From contig DATILD010000032.1 of the NCBI GenBank assembly GCA_035476815.1, forward strand, positions 1-64,000: a stretch of 64,000 bases of DNA. Reading direction: 5' to 3'. This DNA is from Methylibium sp035476815. GTDB lineage: Bacteria > Pseudomonadota > Gammaproteobacteria > Burkholderiales > Burkholderiaceae_C. Of this stretch, positions 7,747 through 16,060 are shown piece after piece (the stretch's first letter is position 1; each line of letters begins with the position of its first letter). A model generated the notes under the pieces. It made no database searches and had not been told where the DNA came from. It saw only the letters and a list, made by a program, of their open reading frames with translations. A program made the position numbers and the translations under genes.

Positions 7747-8526
7747 TCAGTGGGAGGTGCCCAGGTAGGCCTTGACGACCTCCGGGTTGGCGCGCACCTC
7801 GTCGGGCGTGCCGTCGCCGATCTTCTTGCCGTAGTCGAGCACGACCACGCGGTCGGAGATGTCCATCACGACGCCCATGTCGTGCTCGATCAGCACGATG
7901 GTGGTGCCGAACTCGTCGTTGACGTCGAGGATGAAGCGACACATGTCCTGCTTCTCCTCGACGTTCATGCCGGCCATCGGCTCGTCGAGCAGCAGCACCT
8001 GCGGCTCCATCGCGAGCGCGCGGCCCAGGTCGACGCGCTTCTGCAGCCCGTAGGGCATGCGGCCCACCGGCGTCTTGCGGTAGGGCTGGATCTCGAGGAA
8101 GTCGATGAGGCGCTCGACGAACTGGCGCTGCTCGGTCTCCTCGCGCTCGGCCGGTCCCCAGCGCAGCGCCTGCTGGAAGATGTTGCTCTTCATCTTCAGG
8201 TTGCGCCCGGTCATGATGTTGTCGAGCACGCTCATGCCCTTGAACAGCGCCAGGTTCTGGAAGGTGCGGCCGATGCCCATCTCGGCCACCTGGCGGCTGT
8301 TCATGTGGCTGAAGGTCCGGCCGCGGAAGCTGATCGCGCCCTGCTGCGGCATGTAGACGCCGTTGATGCAGTTGAGCATGCTGCTCTTGCCGGCGCCGTT
8401 GGGGCCGATGATCGCGCGCACCTCGTGCTCGCGCACGTCGAAGCTGATGTCGGTCAGCGCCTTCACGCCGCCGAAGGCGAGCGAGATGTTCTTGACCTCC
8501 AGCACCACCGCCCCGGTCGCGGCCAT
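7747..8526 (-). CDS. livG: Branched-chain-type ABC transporter ATP-binding protein LivG
   Basis: A 259-residue cytoplasmic ATPase. Walker A is GPNGAGKSS, the Q-loop region reads GIGRTFQNLALF, the signature is the variant MPYGLQKRVDLGRAL, Walker B is VLLLDEPMAGM and the H-loop is LIEHDMGVV. The ATG at 8526 overlaps the ligase stop by one base (TGATG), so it is translationally coupled to the ligase. A single longer reading on this strand would fuse it to a wrong frame of the ligase and is rejected. The variant signature (YGLQKR instead of LSGGQ) is typical of LivG proteins from ligase-linked transporters. Confidence 0.91.
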   Translation of the reverse strand: MAATGAVVLEVKNISLAFGGVKALTDISFDVREHEVRAIIGPNGAGKSSMLNCINGVYMPQQGAISFRGRTFSHMNSRQVAEMGIGRTFQNLALFKGMSVLDNIMTGRNLKMKSNIFQQALRWGPAEREETEQRQFVERLIDFLEIQPYRKTPVGRMPYGLQKRVDLGRALAMEPQVLLLDEPMAGMNVEEKQDMCRFILDVNDEFGTTIVLIEHDMGVVMDISDRVVVLDYGKKIGDGTPDEVRANPEVVKAYLGTSH

Positions 8527-10472
8527 CAGGCGGCCCTCCGGGTGGCGGGATAGGTCGGCACGTCGGCGATGCGCAGCTCGGCCGCCACCATGCCGCTGCG
8601 GCCGTCCTCGAACTTCACCTGGGTCTCGATGTACTGCGAGGCCTTGCCGCCGTACAGCGCCTCGATCAGCACCGCGTACTTGTCGCCGATGTAGCCGCGG
8701 CGGACCTTGCGGGTGCGCGTCAGCTCGCCGTCGTCGGCGTCGAGTTCCTTGTGCAGGATCAGGAAGCGGCTCACCTGGCTGCCGGCCAGCCTGTCGTCGG
8801 ACGCCAGATCGGCGTTGACCTTCTTCACGCAGTCGACGATGAGCTCGTAGACCTCGGGCTTGCCCGCCAGGTCGGTGTAGCCGGCGTACGCGAGGTTGCG
8901 CCGCTCGGCCCAGTTGCCGACCGCCTCGAAGTCGATGTTCAGCGCGGCGCAGACCATCTCGCGCCGGTCGCCGAAGGCCACCGCCTCCTTGATGTAGGGG
9001 AAGAACTTCAGCTTGTTCTCCACGTACTTGGGCGCGAACAGCCCGCCGTCGAAGGCGCCGCCGACGAGGCGGCCCACGTCCTTGGCGCGGTCGATGATCT
9101 TCAGGTGGCCGCCGGCGTCCAGGAAGCCGGCGTCGCCGGTGTGGTACCAGCCCTCGGCCGTCAGCACCTCGGCGGTGGCGGCCGGGTTCTTGTAGTACTC
9201 CTTGAGCAGGCCGGGCGACCTGACCATGATCTCGCCGTTGGCCTCGACGCGGATCTCGACACCCTCGATCGGCACGCCCACGGTGTCGGCCTTGACCTCG
9301 TGGTCGGGCTGCAGGCAGACGAACACCGCCGTCTCGGTGGAGCCGTAGAGCTGCTTCAGGTTGATGCCGATCGCGCGGTAGAAGGTGAAGAGATCGGGCC
9401 CGATCGCCTCGCCCGCCGTGTACGCCACCCGCACGCGGGAGAAGCCCAGCGTGTTGCGCAGCGGGCCGTAGACGAGCAGGTTGCCGAGCGCGTAGGCGAT
9501 GCGGTCGCCGAAGGACAGCGCCTTGCCGTCCATGCGCGCCGGACCGACGCGCCGCGCCACCGCCATGCAGCGGTCGAACAGCCAGCGCTTGACGCGGCCG
9601 GCGTCCTCCATGCGGATCATCACGCTGGTGAGCAGGCCCTCGAAGATGCGCGGCGGCGCGAAGTAGTAGGTCGGCCCGATCTCCTTCAGGTCGATCATCA
9701 CCGTGGCGGCCGACTCGGGGCAGTTGACGACATAGCCGCACGCCAGCCACTGCGCGTAGCTGAAGATGTTCTGGCCGATCCAGGCCGGCGGCATGTAGGC
9801 CAGCACCTCCTCGCGCTCGGTCAGCCGGTCGAAGCGCGCGCCGGCGGCGGCGCGGTCGATCAGGGTGCGGTGGGTGTGCACCACGCCCTTCGGTTGGCCG
9901 GTGGTGCCCGAGGTGAAGAACATCGCGGCCACGTCGTCCGGCGCGGCGCGGTCGATCGCGGCCCGCACCTGGCCCGGCTGCGCCGTGTTGAAGGCGCGGC
10001 CGGCCTCGACCAGCGCGTCGAGCGAGGCCAGCCCCGGCGCGTCGTACTTGCGCAGGCCGCGCGGGTCGTCGTACCAGAGCTGCGCGAGCTGCGGGCACTG
10101 CGGCCGGATCTCGAGCAGCTTGTCGACCTGCTCCTGGTCCTCGACGACCGCGAACGCGACCTCGGCGTTGTTGATCGGGAACACGAACTCGCCGCCCGCC
10201 GCGTCCTGGTACAGCGGCACCGGGATCGCACCGAGCGACTGCGCCGCGAGCACGGTCGCGTACAGCCGCGGCCGGTTCTCGCCGATCACCACCAGATGCT
10301 GGCCGCGCCGCAGCCCGGCCGCCGCCAGGCCGCCCGCCAGCGCCTGCGCCAGCTCGGCCAGCTCGCGCCACGAAAGCGTCTGCCAGATGCCGAGGTCCTT
10401 CTCACGCAGCGCGGGCGCCTCCGGGCGCCGGGCGGCATGGTCGAGCATCAGCCGGGGGAAGGTCGTCTGCAC
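8526..10472 (-). CDS. AMP-dependent acyl-CoA synthetase/ligase (long-chain acyl-CoA ligase type)
   Basis: This 648-residue ANL-superfamily enzyme activates a carboxylic acid to its CoA thioester through an acyl-adenylate. Visible are the P-loop FFTSGTTGQPKGV, the adenylate motif LYGSTETAVFVC and the GWYHTGDAGFLD hinge region, followed by a family insertion IDRAKDVGRLVGGAFDGGLF. It starts with GTG (10472), preceded by AGGAGA at 10479-10484. As first gene of the importer operon it probably traps the imported acid as its CoA ester. Length and motifs fit FadD15-like long-chain ligases, but aromatic acids such as phenylacetate are equally possible. The divergent Crp/Fnr gene is the likely regulator. 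Confidence 0.88.
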   Translation of the reverse strand: MQTTFPRLMLDHAARRPEAPALREKDLGIWQTLSWRELAELAQALAGGLAAAGLRRGQHLVVIGENRPRLYATVLAAQSLGAIPVPLYQDAAGGEFVFPINNAEVAFAVVEDQEQVDKLLEIRPQCPQLAQLWYDDPRGLRKYDAPGLASLDALVEAGRAFNTAQPGQVRAAIDRAAPDDVAAMFFTSGTTGQPKGVVHTHRTLIDRAAAGARFDRLTEREEVLAYMPPAWIGQNIFSYAQWLACGYVVNCPESAATVMIDLKEIGPTYYFAPPRIFEGLLTSVMIRMEDAGRVKRWLFDRCMAVARRVGPARMDGKALSFGDRIAYALGNLLVYGPLRNTLGFSRVRVAYTAGEAIGPDLFTFYRAIGINLKQLYGSTETAVFVCLQPDHEVKADTVGVPIEGVEIRVEANGEIMVRSPGLLKEYYKNPAATAEVLTAEGWYHTGDAGFLDAGGHLKIIDRAKDVGRLVGGAFDGGLFAPKYVENKLKFFPYIKEAVAFGDRREMVCAALNIDFEAVGNWAERRNLAYAGYTDLAGKPEVYELIVDCVKKVNADLASDDRLAGSQVSRFLILHKELDADDGELTRTRKVRRGYIGDKYAVLIEALYGGKASQYIETQVKFEDGRSGMVAAELRIADVPTYPATRRAA

Positions 10473-10558
10473 CGTGGGTCTCCTGCACGGGACCGCGGGC
10501 GCTCAGGGGCGCGGCGGCTCGAATGGTCGGGATGCTAGGGGCAAGTTTGACGTTCGCC

Positions 10559-10574
10559 TGTCGTTATGACGACA
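10559..10574. promoter_or_regulatory. Perfect palindrome TGTCGT-N4-ACGACA, candidate Crp/Fnr-family operator
   Basis: The 16-base TGTCGTTATGACGACA has perfect six-base arms around a four-base centre and lies in the 162-base region between the acyl-CoA ligase (minus) and the Crp/Fnr-type regulator (plus). Arm length, spacing and TG...CA ends are those of CRP/FNR-superfamily operators, although the sequence differs from both the CRP and FNR consensus. It is 61 bases upstream of the regulator ATG and 87 bases from the ligase start, so it could serve both promoters. That it is bound by the adjacent regulator is inference. Confidence 0.6.
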
Positions 10575-10634
10575 ATCTCCGGGACAGCCCGGACGGTACT
10601 TTCCCTTGGCGGGCGCGGGCCTATCGGAGGAGCA

Positions 10635-11378
10635 ATGGCCAACGGCAGCAGCCTGCGCGAACGCGCCCGAGTCCCCACGACCGACGAGCTGGCCGGCATC
10701 CCCTGGCTCGCGGTGCTGGAGCCGCCGCAGCGTGGCCGCGCCGAAGCGGCACTGCAGGTGGTGCGCGCCGAAGTCGGTGAATACGTCTGTCGGCTCGGCC
10801 GACCGGCCGGCTACTGGTTCGGCGTGATCGACGGGCTGCTGAAGATGAGCAACGACGGCGCGCAGGGCGCGTCGATCACCTTCACCGGCATCCCGCCGGG
10901 CGCCTGGTTCGGCGAGGGCACGCTGCTCAAGCGCGAGACCTACCGCTACAACATCGAGGCGCTGCGGCGCAGCCTGGTGGCCGGCCTGCCGATCACGGCC
11001 TTCGAGGAACTGCTCGAGACCAGCATCGCCTTCAACCGCTACGTGCTCAACCAGATCAACGAGCGGCTCGGCCAGTTCATCGCCGCGCGCGAGATCGACC
11101 GCATGACCGACCCCGACACCCGGGTCGCGCGCAGCCTGGGCGCGCTGTTCCACCCGGTGCTCTACCCGGGCGTCGGCACGCTGCTGCGCATCACCCAGCA
11201 GGAGCTGGCCTACCTGGTCGGCTTGTCGCGCCAGCGCGTCAACGAGGCGCTGCGCACGCTGCAGGGCGAGGCGCTGATCCGCATCGAGTACGGCGGCCTG
11301 CGGGTGCTCGACCTGGAGGGGCTGCAGCGCCGCTTGCGGCAGGCCGAGCCACCGTTGCTGCGCCGCACCATCCCTTGA
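10635..11378 (+). CDS. Crp/Fnr-family transcriptional regulator
   Basis: A 247-residue regulator. Residues ~15-140 form a cNMP-binding-type beta roll (GYWFGVIDGLLKMSND, TGIPPGAWFGEGTLLKRE). A dimer helix follows, then a winged helix-turn-helix with LRITQQELAYLVGLSRQRVNEALRTLQ near residue 195. The ATG at 10635 is chosen because GGAGGAG lies five bases before it; in-frame ATG at 10566 falls inside the palindrome. No Cys cluster typical of FNR iron-sulfur sensing is visible, so the effector is probably a small molecule, possibly an acyl-CoA made by the ligase (inference). It is divergent from the ligase-liv operon and is its likely regulator. Confidence 0.88.
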   Translation: MANGSSLRERARVPTTDELAGIPWLAVLEPPQRGRAEAALQVVRAEVGEYVCRLGRPAGYWFGVIDGLLKMSNDGAQGASITFTGIPPGAWFGEGTLLKRETYRYNIEALRRSLVAGLPITAFEELLETSIAFNRYVLNQINERLGQFIAAREIDRMTDPDTRVARSLGALFHPVLYPGVGTLLRITQQELAYLVGLSRQRVNEALRTLQGEALIRIEYGGLRVLDLEGLQRRLRQAEPPLLRRTIP

Positions 11379-11444
11379 TCGGAGGTCCGCGGATGCGGGG
11401 GTGCCGATGGGCGGGCCGTCATCGTCGGCGGGCAGCATCTCGGC

Positions 11445-11771
11445 ATGAACTCCTCGATGCTCTCGCGCCGCCGGCCGGTCGCTGCCCGTTGGGCGGCGCT
11501 GGCATGCGTCGCCGCTGCCGGCCTGGCGGCCGTTCCGACCGCACCGCATGCCCACGAGGGCCACGACGCGCGCAGGGTCGCGGTGGTCGCACCGCGGGCG
11601 GGCGAACCGGCCCGGGCGGCGGCGCCGGCCACGGTGCGCGGCCGGGACGACGAGGGACCGGCCGCCCCGGTCGCCACCGCGCGCGAGGCCACGCCCAACT
11701 ACGGCGCGCTCGGTCTGGCCCTGCTCGCGCTGGTGCTGTGGGTCGGCATGCGGCTGCGCCGCCACGACTGA
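11445..11771 (+). CDS. Small exported protein with HAHEGHD motif and C-terminal membrane anchor
   Basis: Unrecognised 108-residue protein. The N-terminus reads as a Sec signal (ARWAALACVAAAGLAAVPTA) with cleavage near APHA. The mature protein would begin with the His-rich HAHEGHD, a possible metal ligand. A low-complexity Ala/Arg/Pro stretch follows, and the protein ends in a single membrane segment (YGALGLALLALVLWVGMRL) with a basic RRHD tail on the cytoplasmic side. The ribosome-binding site is weak. Start and reality of the gene rest on the signal-peptide/anchor architecture only. It lies between the Crp/Fnr gene and the convergent 5'-nucleotidase. Confidence 0.5.
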   Translation: MNSSMLSRRRPVAARWAALACVAAAGLAAVPTAPHAHEGHDARRVAVVAPRAGEPARAAAPATVRGRDDEGPAAPVATAREATPNYGALGLALLALVLWVGMRLRRHD

Positions 11772-11802
11772 GCGGCGCCGCCGCCGGCCCCGACCTGCGG
11801 CG

Positions 11803-12699
11803 TCAGCGGTTCATCGTCCCGGCCGCCACATGGCCGGCCGGCACATGCGGTGCGGCGCTGTCCACGTGGCGGGTCTGGTCGTCGAAGAAGAAGTCCGGCT
11901 CGAACTCGGCCAGGAACTCGCCCTTCGGCAGCCCGCCGAGGAACATCGCCTCGTCCACCTCGATCTGCCAGCCCATCAGCGTGCGCACGGCGCGCTCGTG
12001 GGCCGGTGCGCTGCGGGCCGTGACCAGCGCCGTGCGCAGACGCATCGCCGCGGTGCCCTCGCGCTGCAGGCGATGCAAGGCCTCCAGCAGCGGCTTGAAG
12101 GGGCCGGCCGGCAGCGGGCTCGCGGCCCGCTCGCGCTCGTGGGCCTGGAAGGCGTCCAGCCCGCCGGCCTGGAACACCTGCTCGGCCTCGTCGGAGAACA
12201 GCACCGCGTCGCCGTCGAAGGCGATGCGCACTTCGTTCGGGTGCGCGTTGGACGCGCGCGCCGAATGCGTGGCCACGCGTGCCGCCGGCACGCCTGCCTC
12301 GAGCGCGCCGCGCACATCGGCCTCGTTGGCGCTCAGGAACAGGTTGGCCGCGAGCGGCCGCAGATAGCGCCACGGCGCCGCACCGCGCGTGAACACGCCG
12401 CGCTCGATCGGCAGGCCGTAGTGCTGGCAGGAGCGGAACACGCGCATGCCCGAGACCGGGTCGTTGCGCGACAGGATCACCACCTCGACCCGCTGCGACT
12501 GCGCGTCGTTGAAGGCCAGCAGCTTCTTCACCAGCGAGAAGGCCACGCCCGGCTGGGCCGGCGCATCGACGCGCGCGAGCTGCAGCTGCATGTAGGCGCG
12601 GTCGTCGCTGGACTCGAACAGCTTGTTCTCCTCCTCGAAGTCGAACAGCGCGCGCGAGGAGATGGCCACGACCAGCCGGCCGGCGAGGGAGACGGACAT
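11803..12699 (-). CDS. 5'-nucleotidase (cytosolic NT5C1-like family)
   Basis: A 298-residue protein matching the cytosolic 5'-nucleotidase family (PF06189), which hydrolyses nucleoside monophosphates to nucleosides. Visible are VVAISSRALFDFEEENKLFE near residue 10 (the HAD-like nucleophile loop in modified form), VVILSRNDPVSGMRVF, the IAFDGDAVLFSDEAEQVF segment with its DGD...SDE acids, and GWQIEVDEAMFLGGLPKG near the end. The ATG at 12699 is the first in frame. It is divergent from the restriction-modification gene, with 68 bases between starts. A housekeeping or salvage role is likely. A link to phage defence through nucleotide depletion is only a thought from its neighbour. Confidence 0.85.
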   Translation of the reverse strand: MSVSLAGRLVVAISSRALFDFEEENKLFESSDDRAYMQLQLARVDAPAQPGVAFSLVKKLLAFNDAQSQRVEVVILSRNDPVSGMRVFRSCQHYGLPIERGVFTRGAAPWRYLRPLAANLFLSANEADVRGALEAGVPAARVATHSARASNAHPNEVRIAFDGDAVLFSDEAEQVFQAGGLDAFQAHERERAASPLPAGPFKPLLEALHRLQREGTAAMRLRTALVTARSAPAHERAVRTLMGWQIEVDEAMFLGGLPKGEFLAEFEPDFFFDDQTRHVDSAAPHVPAGHVAAGTMNR

Positions 12700-12767
12700 G
12701 CGGGGATGCTAGCCGGCGCGCCCGCCTGTGATGAAATCCGCCGCAAACCACGGCCGGCACAGGGAGC

Positions 12768-15689
12768 ATGACGCCGCAAGCCTTCGTCGCGAAATGGGGT
12801 CCCGGCGGGCCGGGACACGGACTCAACGAGCGCCAGGGCGCGCAGCAGCACTTCATCGAGCTGTGCACCCTGCTCGGCGTGGTGGCGCCCACCGGCGGCG
12901 ATGACTACCTGTTCGAGAAGGGCACGCTCGCGCTCGGCCAGAAGCGCGGGTTCGCCGATGTCTTCAAGCGCGCTGCCTTCGCCTGGGAGTACAAGGCACC
13001 GGGCCGGCCGCTCGACGCGGCGCTCAGCCAGCTGATGCGTTATGCGCTGGCGCTCGACAACCCGCCGCTGCTGGTGGTCAGCGACCGGCTGCGCATCGAG
13101 ATCCACACCCACTTCAACGGCACGCCCAGCGAGCGCCACCTCGTCGAGCTGCACGAGCTGGCCGACCCGGCCAAGCGCGAGCTGCTGCGCCGCGCCTTCG
13201 AGGCCCCCGAGAGCTTTCGCCCCAAGCGCAGCAACCGCCAGATCACCGAGGAGGCCGCGCACGCCTTCGCCACCACCGCCGAGCGCCTGCGCGCCGCCGG
13301 CACCCCGCCCGAGGCGGTGAGCCACTTCCTGACCCAGTGCCTGTTCTGCTTCTTCGCCGAGGACGTGGGTCTGCTGCCGGCGCGCCTGTTCGAGAAGCTG
13401 GTCGGCGTGCGTGCCGATCCGGCCAAGCTGCGCGCCGGCCTGCAGCAGCTGTTCGGTGCCATGCAGGGCGGCGGCCTGTTCGGCGCCGACGACATCCCCT
13501 GGTTCAACGGCGGGCTGTTCAAGACCATCGCCGTGCCGCCGCTCGCCGAGCAGGACGTGGCCGCGCTGCGCAACGCCGCCGCGCTGGACTGGAGCGCCAT
13601 CGACCCCAGCATCTTCGGCACCCTGTTCGAGCGCGGGCTGGACCCGAAGAAGCGCAGCCAGCTCGGCGCCCACTACACCGACCCGGCGACCATCGAACGC
13701 CTGATCGACCCGGTGATCCGCCGCCCGCTGCGCGCCGAGTGGGAGGCCGCCAAGCCGCGCATCGCCGCCAGGCTGGCCAAGAGCAAGCGCGCCGACGACA
13801 AGGCCTGGCGCGAGGCGCGCGCCGAGTTCGTGGCCTTCCTCGAACGCCTGCGCGCCTACCGCGTGCTCGACCCGGCCTGCGGCAGCGGCAACTTCCTCTA
13901 CCTCGCGCTCAAGTGCCTGAAGGACCTGGAGCACCAGGCCAACCTCGAGGCCGAGGCCCTCGGCCTGCAGCGCGAGGTGGACAGCTACACCAGCCCGGCC
14001 AACGTGCTGGGCATCGAGTTGAACGAGTACGCCGCCGAGCTGGCGCGCGTGACGGTGTGGATCGGCGAGCTGCAATGGCGGCTGCAGCAGGGCTATCCGT
14101 TCAAGCTGAACCCGGTGCTCGAACCGCTCGATCACATCGACTGTCGCGACGCGCTGCTGAACGCCGACGGCGGCGAGGCGGCGTGGCCGAAGGCGGATGC
14201 GGTGGTGGGGAATCCGCCGTTCGTCGGTGTCGGCCGCAAACGCCGCGAATTGGGCGACGGCTATGTCGAGGCGCTCGACAAGGTCTACGCGCCGCGCGTG
14301 CCCGGTGCGGCCGACCTCGTGTGCTACTGGTTCGACAAGGCACTCACAGCGCTCGTGCGCGGCGAGCTGACGAGCGCGGGCCTGGTCGCCACCAACTCGA
14401 TCCGTGGCGGCGCCAGCCGCAGCGTGCTCGAGGCGATCAACCGCGACAGCCGCATCTATGCAGCCTGGAGCGACGAGCCGTGGATCAACGACGGCGCCGC
14501 TGTGCGGGTGTCGCTGGTGTGCTTCGGGCAGGGCGAGGGTGCCCAGCTCGACGGCCGCGCCGTGCCGCAGGTCTACGCCGACCTCACCGCGCCCATCGAG
14601 GCCGGCGATGCGCTCGACGTGAGCACGGCTGCCACGCTGCCGGCGAACCTCGGCGCGAGCTTCCAGGGCGCATCGAAGAAGGCAAAGTTCGAGATCGACG
14701 CCGCCCTCGCGCGCGACTGGCTGCGGCAGCCCAACCCGCACGGCCGACCCAACAGCGACGTGCTCAAGCCCTGGGCCAACGGCTTCGAGTTGAGTCGCCG
14801 GCCGCAGGAGCAGTGGATCGTCGATTTCGGCATCACGCTGAGTGAAGCCGAGGCGGCCTTGTACGACCATCCGTTCGCCTACGTCACAACGCACATCAAA
14901 CCCGAGCGGCTCAAGAACAACCGTGAGGCTTACCGCAAGTTCTGGTGGCGCTTCGCCGAGCCGCGGCCGGGCCTGCGCGCGGCGATGCAGACGCTGCCGC
15001 GCTTCATCGCCACCATCGCCCACAGCAAGCACCGCTTCTTCGTCTGGCTGCCGATCACGACCTCGCCCGATCAGGCGCTGATCACCGTTGCGCGCGCCGA
15101 CGACACGACGCTCGGGCTGCTGCACTCGCGCTTTCACGAGCTTTGGTCGCTGCGCTTGGGCACCTCGCTGGAAGACCGCCCGCGCTACACCCCGACCACC
15201 TGCTTCGAGACCTTTCCCTTCCCCGCCGGCCTGACCCCCGCCGACACCGCCCACCAGCGCACCGAGGCGCTGGACGGCGGCGCGGTGATACCGGCGGGCA
15301 CGTCGACAGGCTCGGTGCGAACGGCGGCCGAGGCGATTGCCCGCGCCGCCCACGCGCTGAACGCGCTGCGCGAACGCTGGCTCAACCCGCCGGAATGGAC
15401 CGAGCGCCTCCCCGAGGTCGTGCCGCTCGGGCTGGAGCGCTCGCCCTATCCGGACCGCATCGTCGCCCGGCCCGGCTTCGAGAAGCCGCTTGGCGCCCGC
15501 ACGCTGACCAAGCTCTACAACGAGCGCCCCGCCTGGCTGGCCCAGGCCCACGAACGCCTCGACGCCGCGGTCGCCGCCGCGTACGGCTGGACCGACTGGA
15601 CCCCCGCGCTGCCCGACGACGAGATGCTGCGCCGGCTGCTGGCGCTGAACCGCGAGCGGGCGCTGGCGCCTGCTCCCCGAACCAAGTGA
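12768..15689 (+). CDS. Single-chain type IIL/IIG restriction-modification enzyme (MmeI-like)
   Basis: The 973-residue protein combines nuclease and methyltransferase. Near the N-terminus the D-x9-ExK nuclease motif is complete: Asp64, Glu74, Lys76 (DVFKRAAFAWEYK), with the same spacing as MmeI. A helical spacer leads to the N6-adenine methyltransferase, whose motif I is DPACGSGNF at residues 368-376 and motif IV is NPPF at 482-485. The C-terminal third ends in the specificity region with CFETFPFP, typical of type IIL proteins. Length is close to MmeI (919). Such enzymes methylate one strand and cut about 20 bases away. The gene is intact, and the nucleotidyltransferase/HEPN pair follows 41 bases downstream. 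Confidence 0.88.
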   Translation: MTPQAFVAKWGPGGPGHGLNERQGAQQHFIELCTLLGVVAPTGGDDYLFEKGTLALGQKRGFADVFKRAAFAWEYKAPGRPLDAALSQLMRYALALDNPPLLVVSDRLRIEIHTHFNGTPSERHLVELHELADPAKRELLRRAFEAPESFRPKRSNRQITEEAAHAFATTAERLRAAGTPPEAVSHFLTQCLFCFFAEDVGLLPARLFEKLVGVRADPAKLRAGLQQLFGAMQGGGLFGADDIPWFNGGLFKTIAVPPLAEQDVAALRNAAALDWSAIDPSIFGTLFERGLDPKKRSQLGAHYTDPATIERLIDPVIRRPLRAEWEAAKPRIAARLAKSKRADDKAWREARAEFVAFLERLRAYRVLDPACGSGNFLYLALKCLKDLEHQANLEAEALGLQREVDSYTSPANVLGIELNEYAAELARVTVWIGELQWRLQQGYPFKLNPVLEPLDHIDCRDALLNADGGEAAWPKADAVVGNPPFVGVGRKRRELGDGYVEALDKVYAPRVPGAADLVCYWFDKALTALVRGELTSAGLVATNSIRGGASRSVLEAINRDSRIYAAWSDEPWINDGAAVRVSLVCFGQGEGAQLDGRAVPQVYADLTAPIEAGDALDVSTAATLPANLGASFQGASKKAKFEIDAALARDWLRQPNPHGRPNSDVLKPWANGFELSRRPQEQWIVDFGITLSEAEAALYDHPFAYVTTHIKPERLKNNREAYRKFWWRFAEPRPGLRAAMQTLPRFIATIAHSKHRFFVWLPITTSPDQALITVARADDTTLGLLHSRFHELWSLRLGTSLEDRPRYTPTTCFETFPFPAGLTPADTAHQRTEALDGGAVIPAGTSTGSVRTAAEAIARAAHALNALRERWLNPPEWTERLPEVVPLGLERSPYPDRIVARPGFEKPLGARTLTKLYNERPAWLAQAHERLDAAVAAAYGWTDWTPALPDDEMLRRLLALNRERALAPAPRTK

Positions 15690-15730
15690 CTGGGCGACAA
15701 TCGCAGCAGACTGCCGACCCTGTCCCGAAC

Positions 15731-16060
15731 ATGCACGCCGACCTCGCCGACCGCCTGCCGCAAGTCGCCGCGCTGTGCCGCGCGAACGGCGTGCTCAGGC
15801 TCGAGGTCTTCGGCTCGGCGGCCGACGGGCGCTTCGACCCGGCTCACAGCGACTATGACTTCGTGGCCCGCTTCGCCCCACGGCCCGACGAGTCGATGGC
15901 GCGGCGTTTCCTGGGTTTCACGCAGGCCCTGGAAGACCTGCTCGGCCGTCCGGTGGACCTGATGACCGATCACGAGATTGCCAACCCCTATCTGCGCGCG
16001 GCCGTCGAGGCGACCCGCGTCACGGTGTATGCCGAGCCGGCTGCCGAAGCACTTGTTTGA
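15731..16060 (+). CDS. mntA: MntA-type nucleotidyltransferase antitoxin
   Basis: A 109-residue minimal nucleotidyltransferase. The active-site strand reads EVFGSAADGRFDPAHSDYDF, giving GS and the metal-binding D-x-D (DYD), and a third acid occurs in RPVDLMT. In known MntA-HepT pairs this enzyme AMPylates a tyrosine of the HEPN toxin. Two departures are visible: the usual ARG after GS is ADG, and the GS-to-DxD spacer is 11 rather than 10 residues. The ATG at 15731 follows the restriction enzyme stop by 41 bases, and the 3' end overlaps the HEPN gene. Homology is clear. Antitoxin activity is inferred from the pair. Confidence 0.83.
   Translation: MHADLADRLPQVAALCRANGVLRLEVFGSAADGRFDPAHSDYDFVARFAPRPDESMARRFLGFTQALEDLLGRPVDLMTDHEIANPYLRAAVEATRVTVYAEPAAEALV

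Noticed and set aside
8751..10538. Long plus-strand frame opposite the acyl-CoA ligase
   Set aside because: Compositional shadow of the ligase, which has complete ANL-family motifs.
12528..15551. Open reading frame of about 1000 codons on the minus strand opposite the restriction enzyme
   Set aside because: It mirrors the GC-rich codon pattern of the plus-strand gene, is low in normal protein features and rich in Arg/Gly/Ala/Val, and the plus strand has clear catalytic motifs.
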